DNA of 64,000 nucleotides from Erinaceus europaeus (Eukaryota > Chordata > Mammalia > Eulipotyphla > Erinaceidae), in NCBI RefSeq assembly GCF_950295315.1, contig NW_026647566.1:1-64000 (forward strand), given 5' to 3'. Below are positions 1 to 7,088 of the stretch, piece after piece (position 1 is the first letter of the stretch; each line of letters starts with the position of its first letter). Under the pieces are notes generated by a model that searched no databases, was not told the origin of the DNA, and worked only from the letters and a program-made list of their open reading frames with translations. Position numbers and translations under genes: made by a program.

Positions 1-334
1 TGTCAGAGGGTTAAGGGCTTGTGGCGCTCACAAAAAGAGGGGACAGGTGGAAGGATCTGGGGTCTGGCCCCCAGACCGCCACCTGCAGGGGATTCGCTTT
101 ACAGGGGGTGAAGCAGGTCTTCAGGAGCTCTATCTTTCTCTTCCACCCTGTATTTCCTCTGCTCTCTCCTTTTGTGTCTGTCAGATGCAAGGTCAGTAAA
201 AACAACAACAACAAAAACAATAACCACCACAGTGACCAAGCTACAAGGGCAGCGAAAGGGGAACAAATGGAGTGCAGGAGCTGTGGATTATTCGTGGCGA
301 AGGCATCAGCTGTGGCAATAACCCCTTGAGGCAA
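1..334 (+). mobile_element. SINE A copy 1, 5' end outside window
   Basis: tRNA-derived SINE whose first 16 bases fall before the window. See the copy at 3355 for the structure. Confidence 0.8.
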
Positions 335-341
335 TCAATCC

Positions 342-438
342 ATAAATGAAGAAGTAATACACGTAACAGAGACGTATATGTCCCTGTGTGTTTCCACTGA
401 GTTAATGTAAATGCACTTTTATTTACTTCTTCATTTAT
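342..438. repeat. Inverted repeat, 16-bp perfect arms, 65-bp spacer (in every unit)
   Basis: The left arm ATAAATGAAGAAGTAA (342-357) is the exact reverse complement of TTACTTCTTCATTTAT (423-438). The match continues outward, with a 4-base bulge, to GGCAATCAAT on the left and ATTGATTACC on the right. It sits directly 3' of SINE A, so the left arm may be part of that element's tail. It recurs at unit start +341 to +437. In unit 9 the right arm has lost TTC. In units 4, 5, 12 and 16 the left arm has one substitution (GAAGAGG). It could form a hairpin or be the trace of a second, opposite insertion. Confidence 0.75.
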
Positions 439-493
439 TGATTACCTTGCCACGAGAATTTCTTTTCATTGCTAAAAAAAAGAGTCCCATCAA

Positions 494-731
494 GGGTACC
501 AGGTGGTGCCACAGCCAGTGAAGCACTCATGTTACAATGCAGGAGGACTGGGCCTCAACACCCTGGTCCCCACCTGGCAGGGGAAATCTTTACAAGTGGT
601 GCAGAAGTGCTGCAGGTGTTTCTCTCTGTGTCTCAAACTCTCTCTCCCTCCCTTCCCTCTCAATTGCTGTCTATTTATTCCAGTGAATAATCAAGAAAAT
701 AGAAAGTAAAAAAAGAAAAAGGAAAAGGAAA
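494..731 (+). mobile_element. SINE B, second erinaceid tRNA-derived SINE, copy 1
   Basis: About 238 bases. The head GGGTACCAGGTGGTGCCACA, then CATGTTACAATGCAGGAGGA, GGTCCCCACCTGGCAGGGGA, ACAAGTGGTGCAGAAGTGCT and GCAGGTGTTTCTCTCTGTGT follow the order of the other abundant hedgehog SINE. A long TC-rich segment (about 612-660) precedes an A-rich tail that includes GTGAATAATC, a decayed AATAAA-type tail. The B-box region (GGCCTCAACACCC) is degenerate, so pol III activity is unlikely. The direct repeat TAAAAAAAG on both sides could be a target-site duplication but is low complexity. Boundaries are good to about 10 bases. Confidence 0.8.
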
Positions 732-998
732 TATTCCACAACTTCAAATGGGCCACTCAGGACAATGCATTCCTTGTTAAGATGCTCACAGCATTCCATA
801 TGCAGAAAGGCAAAGACACCATGTATTTTTTAACCCAGTTTTTATATTTATTTATTTATTTATTTATTTAGGTGCTTACTCATTTTTGTCATTGATGAAT
901 TAATGTTTTACATTTGACATTGACTAAGGATCTGACACCAGCGGTCTCCAGTACCCCTAGATGGTACTCTCCCTCTACAAAATTGATCCATTGACCTG
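732..998. other. Unidentified AT-rich spacer (with TTTA tract)
   Basis: Sequence between SINE B and the ATCC tract, apart from the TTTA microsatellite. I see no gene and no repeat family I can name. It recurs in all units with few changes. Confidence 0.6.
847..870. repeat. TTTA microsatellite (5 to 7 repeats by unit)
   Basis: Six TTTA repeats in unit 1. Units 9, 14 and 18 have five and units 17 and 19 have seven. It lies between SINE B and the ATCC tract. Confidence 0.95.
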
Positions 999-1054
999 TC
1001 CATCCATCCATCCACCCATCCATCTATCCATCCATCCATCCATCCATCCATCCA
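999..1054. repeat. ATCC/TCCA microsatellite (6 to 11 repeats by unit)
   Basis: Three TCCA repeats, CCCATCCATCTA, then an uninterrupted TCCA run. Run lengths after TCTA for units 1 to 19 are 7, 10, 7, 11, 11, 8, 9, 11, 11, 11, 10, 8, 9, 9, 9, 6, 9, 11 and 8. It is the main source of unit length difference. Read on the minus strand it gives a Trp-Met-Asp-Gly repeat, an artefact of the period-4 tract. Confidence 0.97.
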
Positions 1055-1184
1055 CCAGTAAACAAAGCTAAGTACAAAAGGAGATCTCTCCTTGAATGGT
1101 GAAGACAATCAACGATGCACAGGTAGGTTGCAAAGGGGCCAGTTTGGCTGAATAGGGCAGAGGGGCTGAACCAGGGAATGTGTT

Positions 1185-1207
1185 GGGGCGTGTGGGTGTG
1201 GGTGGGG
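1185..1207 (+). other. G-quadruplex motif, one per unit
   Basis: Four G-runs of 4, 3, 3 and 4 with loops of 5, 3 and 1 bases, which fits the canonical four-run rule. Other copies begin at 4567, 7952, 11333, 14716, 18091, 21481, 24866, 28249, 31648, 35030, 38402, 41780, 45154, 48530, 51896, 55286, 58666 and 62051. No run is broken in any unit; unit 16 has a single loop change. Confidence 0.75.
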
Positions 1208-1360
1208 TGAGCCGGAGACCCTGTGAGCTGGGTCACATTAGGGGCAGGCAGGGGGTGGAAGGGGTTGCGAACAGCTGTCACTGGAGAACCATCACAAGTG
1301 CCGGAGCTGGTGAGCAGGGCACCTGGAAGAGAGGACAGACAAAGGAGAGAAGCAAAGTGC

Positions 1361-1427
1361 GGAGGAGAGGATAGGGGAGAGGATGGTGAGGACAGGAGAG
1401 GACAGGAGAGGACAGGAGGGGAGGGGA
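1361..1427 (+). repeat. Purine-rich minisatellite with three GAGGACAGGA repeats
   Basis: A G/A-rich stretch of 67 bases. Three exact 10-base repeats lie at 1388-1417, followed by GGGGAGGGGA. The repeat number does not change among units, unlike the microsatellites. The first triplet after AAGTGC varies: CGG, CAG, or CTG in unit 16 only. Confidence 0.85.
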
Positions 1428-2134
1428 CCTGAGAAACCTACCTGGACAAAGGCAGCATACAGATATCCAGGAAGGCAGGCAGGCATGCAGGCAGCTCTGG
1501 CCTGGGCTCCCTGGATCCCGGGCACACCTCCACAGGTCTTCTCTTGCCTGCCAGCCCTGAGGTCCCTCGTCGGTCAGCACTGTCTTCTGATCCTTCTGTC
1601 CCTCTGTGCCAGGGCCCAGGCATCTGGCGCTGTTGCCTGACCTAGTGGCAGGGCAGTTGGGCTGACCCGTGCCAGTGTGGCCAGCACAGAATGCCAGGGG
1701 CTAGGACATCACAGAGGGCTCCTGTGGTTGCTAGGCCACGGGGACCCTGCCCATCCAGTTGACCAGCAGCCATGACACCCACACTGAACTTGACCTGAGG
1801 GGTGGTGGCCAGCCACCAGAGCCAGAGCCCCAGGGCAAAGCAGGTGCTGGTCGGCCGGGCCAAGGGGCTCTGGGCAGATTGGTGTGTGTCTGGGCATGGG
1901 GCTGGCATCTGACAGCCCAGGGCTGGGGACCAAGGTCCGCCAGGCCCCTGTCCCACCATGTGCACTGACACACAGTCTTGCTGACTGACTGACAGTCCCC
2001 GCCCCAGAGATACCCACACCAGGTCCCTGGGTGCCCTGAGCTGCCCCTGAGGGTTGGTGGGTGCCTGCGTGGACACATGCCTCCGTAATGGAGGACTCTA
2101 TTAATCCCGTTGCCTACTGACAGCTGCCCTCCTG

Positions 2135-2230
2135 CCCCTCCTCCTCCTCTTCTTCTTCCTCCTCCTCTTCCTCCTCCTCCTCCTCCTTCTCCTCCTCCTC
2201 CTCCACCTCCACCTCCTCTTCCTCATCCTC
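2135..2230 (+). repeat. Pyrimidine (CCT/CTT) tract, candidate triplex-forming DNA, one per unit
   Basis: 70 unbroken pyrimidines (2135-2204), then CCT-rich sequence with three single A interruptions up to 2230. The part around CTTCTTCTTC is close to mirror-symmetric, the pattern needed for intramolecular triplex (H-DNA). Units 8 to 14 carry one extra CTC. On the minus strand one frame is almost all Glu, but stops close it on both sides soon after the tract, so it is not a gene. It also ends in TCCTCAG, which resembles a splice acceptor on the plus strand. Confidence 0.9.
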
Positions 2231-2542
2231 AGATGGACTCAATCAGGGCCCTTTGCCTAGGCAAGCCAGGGCTGCTGCTCTGGCTGCTGCAGCTTCTATC
2301 CAGTGGGTGGGTGCAGGAATCTGTTCCTGTCAGTCCCTGATTCCTGGGACCTTCCATGCCTCCAGCTCCCCCCACTCTCTAGTCCAGACCCCTCCTCAAG
2401 GATGCCCCCTTTCCCCTTGCCCTCTGTCCCCCAGCTTCCCAACTAACATCTACTGTGTGCCTCCCTGTGCAACTTTACTGCCACCAAGCTTCTGTCCTTC
2501 AGCCCTGAGGGCCCAGGGCCAGCCCAGCTGCCATCTCACCAT

Positions 2543-2556
2543 CCAGCAGGGGGACC
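2543..2556 (+). promoter_or_regulatory. Candidate CTCF site 1, one per unit
   Basis: CCAGCAGGGGGACC agrees with the CTCF core (CCASYAGRKGGCRS) at 12 of 14 positions; it misses the C and R of GGC-R. Unchanged in all 19 units (starts listed under each unit). The mismatch at the conserved C lowers confidence. Binding would need ChIP data. Confidence 0.35.
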
Positions 2557-2645
2557 TGCCCTAACCCCCTGCCACCACACCCACACACACGGCCCTGCAC
2601 ACACTCACGGGCTGCCCTGCCAGTAGCCTCTCAAACAGTCTCCTT

Positions 2646-2659
2646 CTGCCCCCTAGTCC
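2646..2659 (-). promoter_or_regulatory. Candidate CTCF site 2, one per unit
   Basis: Minus-strand GGACTAGGGGGCAG agrees with the CTCF core at 12 of 14 positions, including the whole ACTAGGGGGCAG part; only the leading CC is replaced by GG. Unchanged in all 19 units and 103 bases from site 1 on the other strand. Confidence 0.4.
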
Positions 2660-3033
2660 CCTTACAGCCTCTGCCACGGCCCCCACAGACACCTGGGCAT
2701 CAGCAGCGCAGACGTGCAAACAGCTCCCCTCGCCCCCACTCCATTTGCTCCAAGGTTGTCAAGAGTCTTTTTTTCATGCTGTAGGGGAGGGAGTTGAGAC
2801 AGTCCAATGTCCTGGGGAGCAAGAACTGCAAACAGTCCATCTACAATGTAACATTTGGGTCTCAGGCCGCCCAATCCCTAGTGCGCTGTGCAGACCTTTG
2901 ACTGGCAAAAACACCCCGTCTGAGCGTGAGATCTGGCAGGGCTAGTGGCTCTTTCTGTGGACTAAGAGACAGACAGACAGAGTTTTCAGGTTCAAAACCT
3001 ATACTTCCCAGAAGATGGTCATTCACTTCTGTT

Positions 3034-3059
3034 AAAAAAAAAAAAAAAAAAAAAAAAAA
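3034..3059 (+). repeat. A-run (22 to 29 bases by unit)
   Basis: A pure A-run after CACTTCTGTT, followed by GGCTTTTAATTTTTTTCCCC, so the T-rich sequence downstream could pair back. Lengths for units 1 to 19 are 26, 29, 25, 24, 29, 26, 27, 29, 24, 25, 22, 25, 25, 25, 27, 23, 26, 23 and 26. It might be the tail of an unrecognised retrocopy ending near 3033; I could not identify a parent sequence or a target duplication. Confidence 0.9.
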
Positions 3060-3354
3060 GGCTTTTAATTTTTTTCCCCTGCCTGGGTAACCTGTCTGCT
3101 GCCTGTTTCAAAGTGAAAAAAGGGAAAAAATCTTTTTTGGAGGGAAGAGGACCAAAATGCAGGCAGGTGGACTCCGTGGAGAGTGGATGGGGAGTTGCTC
3201 CTGCCCTGGCACTAGAGCCCCAGCTGCTGTTCCAGGTGCTCTCTGATACCAGAGATCTCCGTGTGTCGTGTCATGACACTGTCTCCAGGACTGACCCACA
3301 GGATAATGCGGCTTCAAAACGAGGCAGGTCATACTGCCTTCAAAAGTAAATCCA
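3060..3354. other. Unidentified segment between A-run and next SINE A
   Basis: Starts T-rich, then turns mixed. No gene or named repeat recognised. It varies among units at GGGGAGTTGC/GGGGACTTGC, GACCCACAGG/GACTCACAGG and GGTCATACTG/GGTCCTACTG, which are useful unit markers. Confidence 0.5.
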
Positions 3355-3704
3355 GGGAGTTTTGGCGGTATGTCAGAGGGTTAAGGGCTTGTGGCGCTCA
3401 CAAAAAGAGGGGACAGGTGGAAGGATCTGGGGTCTGGCCCCCAGACCGCCACCTGCAGGGGATTCGCTTTACAGGGGGTGAAGCAGGTCTTTAGGAGCTC
3501 TATCTTTCTCTTCCACCCTGTATTTCCTCTGCTCTCTCCTTTTGTGTCTGTCAGATGCAAGGTCAGTAAAAACAACAACAACAAAAACAATAACCACCAC
3601 AGTGACCAAGCTACAAGGGCAGCGAAAGGGGAACAAATGGAGTGCAGGAGCTGTGGATTATTCGTGGCGAAGGCAACAGCTGTGGCAATAACCCCTTGAG
3701 GCAA
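3355..3704 (+). mobile_element. SINE A, erinaceid tRNA-derived SINE, first complete copy
   Basis: About 350 bases. The head GGGAGTTTTGGCGGTATGTC followed by AGAGGGTTAAGGGC matches the tRNA-like head of the common hedgehog SINE. Next come CCACCTGCAGGGGATTCGCT and GGTGAAGCAGGTCT, a TC-rich segment (about 3494-3552), an AAC-rich stretch, and a 3' end GTGGCAATAACCCCTTGAGG. I know this 3' end only from that family's longer version. The internal pol III promoter boxes are decayed (B-box region reads GTCTGGCCCC) and most family CpGs are gone, so this is an old, inactive insertion that was fixed before the unit was amplified. The family name ERI-1 or ERI-2 is from memory. No convincing target-site duplication was found. 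Confidence 0.82.
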
Positions 3705-6411
3705 TCAATCCATAAATGAAGAAGTAATACAGGTAACAGAGACGTATATGTCCCTGTGTGTTTCCACTGAGTTAATGTAAATGCACTTTTATTTACTTCT
3801 TCATTTATTTATTACCTTGCCACGAGAATTTCTTTTCATTGCTAAAATAAAGTGTCCCATCAAGGGTACCAGGTGGTGCCACACCCAGTGAAGCACTCAT
3901 GTTACAATGCAGGAGGACTGGGCCTCAACACCCTGGTCCCCACCTGCAAGGGGAAATCTTTACAAGTGGTGCAGAAGTGCTGCAGGTGTTTCTCTCTGTG
4001 TCTCAAACTCTCTCTCCCTCCCTTCCCTCTCAATTGCTGTCTATTTATTCCAGTGAATAATCAAGAAAATAGAAAGTAAAAAAAGAAAAAGGAAAAGGAA
4101 ATATTCCACGACTTCAAATGGGCCACTCAGGACAATGCATTCCTTGTTAAGATGCTCACAGCATTCCATATGCAGAAAGGCAAAGACACCATGTATTTTT
4201 TAACCCAGTTTTTATATTTATTTATTTATTTATTTATTTAGGTGCTTACTCATTTTTGTCATTGATGAATTCATGTTTTACATTTGACATTAACTAAGGA
4301 TCTGACACCAGCGGTCTCCAGTACCCCTAGATGGTACTCTCCCTCTACAAAATTGATCCATTGACCTGTCCATCCATCCATCCACCCATCCATCTATCCA
4401 TCCATCCATCCATCCATCCATCCATCCATCCATCCACCAGTAAACAAAGCTAAGTACAAAAGGAGATCTCTCCTTGAATGGTGAAGACAATCAACGATGC
4501 ACAGGTAGGTTGCAAAGGGGCCAGTTTGGCTGAATAGGGCAGAGGGTCTGAACCAGGGAATGTGTTGGGGCGTGTGGGTGTGGGTGGGGTGAGCCGGAGA
4601 CCCTGTGAGCTGGGTCACATTAGGGGCAGGCAGGGGGTGGAAGGGGTTGCGAACAGCTGTCACTGGAGAACCATCACAAGTGCCGGAGCTGGTGAGCAGG
4701 GCACCTGGAAGAGAGGACAGACAAAGGAGAGAAGCAAAGTGCAGAGGAGAGGATAGGGGAGAGGATGGTGAGGACAGGAGAGGACAGGAGAGGACAGGAG
4801 GGGAGGGGACCTGAGAAACCTACCTGGACAAAGGCAGCATACAGATATCCAGGAAGGCAGGCAGGCATGCAGGCAGCTCTGGCCTGGGCTCCCTGGATCC
4901 CGGGCACACCTCCACCTGTCTTCTCTTGCCTGCCAGCCCTGAGGTCCCTCGTCGGTCAGCACTGTCTTCTGATCCTTCTGTCCCTCTGTGCCAGGACCCA
5001 GGCATCTGGCGCTGTTGCCTGACCTAGTGGCAGGGCAGTTGGGCTGACCCGTGCCAGTGTGGCCAGCACAGAATGCCAGGGGCTAGGACATCACAGAGGG
5101 CTCCTGTGGTTGCTAGGCCACGGGGACCCTGCCCATCCAGTTGACCAGCAGCCATGACACCCACACTGAACTTGACCTGAGGGGTGGTGGCCAGCCACCA
5201 GAGCCAGAGCCCCAGGGCAAAGCAGGTGCTGGTCGGCCAGGCCAAGGGGCTCTGGGCAGATTGGTGTGTGTCTGGGCATGGGGCTGGCATCTGACAGCCC
5301 AGGGCTGGGGACCAAGTTCCGCCAGGCCCCTGTCCCACCATGTGCACTGACACACAGTCTTGCTGACTGACTGACAGTCCCCGCCCCAGAGATACCCACA
5401 CCAGGTCCCTGGGTGCCCTGAGCTGCCCCTGAGGGTTGGTGGGTGCCTGCGTGGACACATGCCTCCGTAATGGAGGACTCTATTAATCCCGTTGCCTACT
5501 GACAGCTGCCCTCCTGCCCCTCCTCCTCCTCTTCTTCTTCCTCCTCCTCTTCCTCCTCCTCCTCCTCCTTCTCCTCCTCCTCCTCCACCTCCACCTCCTC
5601 TTCCTCATCCTCAGATGGACTCAATCAGGGCCCTTTGCCTAGGCAAGCCAGGGCTGCTGCTCTGGCTGCTGCAGCTTCTATCCATTGGGTGGGTGCAGGA
5701 ATCTGTTCCTGTCAGTCCCTGATTCCTGGGACCTTCCATGCCTCCAGCTCCCCCCACTCTCTAGTCCAGACCCCTCCTCAAGGATGCCCCCTTTCCCCTT
5801 GCCCTCTGTCCCCCAGCTTCCCAACTAACATCTACTGTGTGCCTCCCTGTGCAACTTTACTGCCACCAAGCTTCTGTCCTTCAGCCCTGAGGGCCCAGGG
5901 CCAGCCCAGCTGCCATCTCACCATCCAGCAGGGGGACCTGCCCTAACCCCCTGCCACCACACCCACACACTCGGCCCTGCACACACTCACGGGCTGCCCT
6001 GCCAGTAGCCTCTCAAACAGTCTCCTTCTGCCCCCTAGTCCCCTTACAGCCTCTGCCACGGCCCCCACAGACACCTGGGCATCAGCAGCGCAGACGTGCA
6101 AACAACTCCCCTCGCCCCCACTCCATTTGCTCCAAGGTTGTCAAGAGTCTTTTTTTCATGCTGTAGGGGAGGGAGTTGAGACAGTCCAATGTCCTTGGGA
6201 GCAAGAACTGCAAACAGTCCATCTACAATGTAACATTTGGGTCTCAGGCCGCCCAATCCCTAGTGCGCTGTGCAGACCTTTGACTGGCAAAAACACCCCA
6301 TCTGAGTGTGAGATCTGGCAGGGCTAGTGGCTCTTTCTGTGGACTAAGAGACAGACAGACAGAGTTTTCAGGTTCAAAACCTATACTTCCCAGAAGATGG
6401 TCATTCACTTC

Positions 6412-6446
<35 letters not shown>

Positions 6447-6754
6447 TTTAATTTTTTTTCCCCTGCCTGGGTAACCTGTCTGCTGCCTGTTTCAAAGTGA
6501 AAAAAGGGAAAAAATCTTTTTTGGAGGGAAGAGGACCAAAATGCAGGCAGGTGGACTCCGTGGAGAGTGGATGGGGAGTTGCTCCTGCCCTGGCACTAGA
6601 GCCCCAGCTGCTGTTCCAGGTGCTCTCTGATACCAGAGATCTCCGTGTGTCGTGTCATGACACTGTCTCCAGGACTGACCCACAGGATAATGCGGCTTCA
6701 AAACGAGGCAGGTCATACTGCCTTCAAAAGTAAATCCAGGGAGTTTTGGCGGTA
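3371..6754 (+). repeat. Macrosatellite unit 2 (3384 bp)
   Basis: ATCC tract 4369-4436 (10 repeats), G-quadruplex motif 4567-4589, pyrimidine tract 5517-5612, CTCF-like sites 5925 and 6028, A-run of 29 at 6415-6443 followed by a single G. A substitution upstream of SINE B makes AATAAA (around 3846), shared only with unit 5. It has the intermediate CTCCTTGAATGG form. Confidence 0.95.
3864..4101 (+). mobile_element. SINE B copy 2
   Basis: CACCTGCAAGGGG variant at the mid-element anchor; AATAAA lies just upstream. Confidence 0.78.
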
Positions 6755-7088
6755 TGTCAGAGGGTTAAGGGCTTGTGGCGCTCACAAAAAGAGGGGACAG
6801 GTGGAAGGATCTGGGGTCTGGCCCCCAGACCGCCACCTGCAGGGGATTCGCTTTACAGGGGGTGAAGCAGGTCTTTAGGAGCTCTATCTTTCTCTTCCAC
6901 CCTGTATTTCCTCTGCTCTCTCCTTTTGTGTCTGTCAGATGCAAGGTCAGTAAAAACAACAACAACAAAAACAATAACCACCACAGTGACCAAGCTACAA
7001 GGGCAGCGAAAGGGGAACAAATGGAGTGCAGGAGCTGTGGATTATTCGTGGCGAAGGCATCAGCTGTGGCAATAACCCCTTGAGGCAA
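6739..7088 (+). mobile_element. SINE A copy 3
   Basis: Same length and boundaries as the copy at 3355; has GGCATCAGC where that copy has GGCAACAGC. Confidence 0.8.

Larger units (their letters stand above)
1055..2134. other. GC-rich unit core without a recognisable gene
   Basis: Holds the indel site (1090-1100), the G-quadruplex motif, the purine minisatellite, and GC-rich sequence of unknown origin from about 1445 to 2134. Splice-like signals occur on both strands: CAG/GTAGGT on plus at 1122/1123, CAG/GTAGGT on minus at 1442/1441, and a pyrimidine-rich CTCTGTGCCAG/G on plus near 1602-1613. A 144-codon frame is open on the minus strand (1642-2076) but resembles nothing I know, and unit 19 has a frameshift in it. 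It could be an exon or intron fragment of an old gene or a non-coding transcript; this is unproven. Confidence 0.5.
2231..3033. other. Unit segment with CTCF-like sites, no recognisable gene
   Basis: Between the pyrimidine tract and the A-run. Apart from the two CTCF-like sequences, a CA-rich patch (about 2574-2610) and a short GACA repeat (2969-2980), I see no known element. Two common haplotypes occur near 2590-2625 (CACGGGCTGCCC or CAGGGGCTCCCC). Confidence 0.5.
1..3370 (+). repeat. Macrosatellite unit 1 (3370 bp), reference unit
   Basis: Order of parts: SINE A 1-334 (its first 16 bases lie before the window), inverted repeat 342-438, SINE B 494-731, TTTA x6 847-870, ATCC tract 999-1054 (7 repeats after TCTA), G-quadruplex motif 1185-1207, purine minisatellite 1361-1427, pyrimidine tract 2135-2230, CTCF-like sites 2543-2556 and 2646-2659, A-run of 26 at 3034-3059. 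Private variants include an extra T before the A-run, CACAGGTCTTC where the other units have CACCTGTCTTC, and GAGTCCC for GTGTCCC just before SINE B. With unit 2 it has the intermediate CTCCTTGAATGG indel form. Confidence 0.95.

Noticed and set aside
11..334. Overlapping 107-codon minus and 102-codon plus frames at each unit start
   Set aside because: Both lie inside SINE A. The Asn-rich and Leu-rich parts are the AAC-rich stretch of that element read in two directions.
1188..1207. Telomere-like repeat (GGGTGTGGGTGGGG)
   Set aside because: The spacing and composition are not TTAGGG and it does not recur in tandem; better described as a G-quadruplex motif.
908..1281. Repeats of Trp-Met-Asp-Gly in minus-strand frames
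   Set aside because: Translation of the period-4 ATCC microsatellite, whose length changes from unit to unit and shifts the frame.
1642..2076. A 144-codon minus-strand frame present in nearly every unit, as a possible protein gene
   Set aside because: It is repeated only because the unit is repeated. It overlaps two other open frames of 102 and 115 codons on the same strand, shows no recognisable domain, and is shifted by one inserted base in unit 19 (near 62717). Substitutions among units change amino acids freely.
2110..2340. Proline/leucine-rich plus frame and Glu-rich minus frame
   Set aside because: Direct translations of the CCT tract. Stops lie close on either side and there is no conserved sequence beyond the tract.
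2960..3059. Processed pseudogene ending in the A-run
   Set aside because: No parent sequence recognised upstream, no polyadenylation signal at the expected distance, and no target duplication across the A-run.
3355..3704. A functional tRNA gene at the head of SINE A
   Set aside because: Only the SINE-type tRNA relation remains. The B-box region is degenerate and a cloverleaf cannot be formed with confidence.
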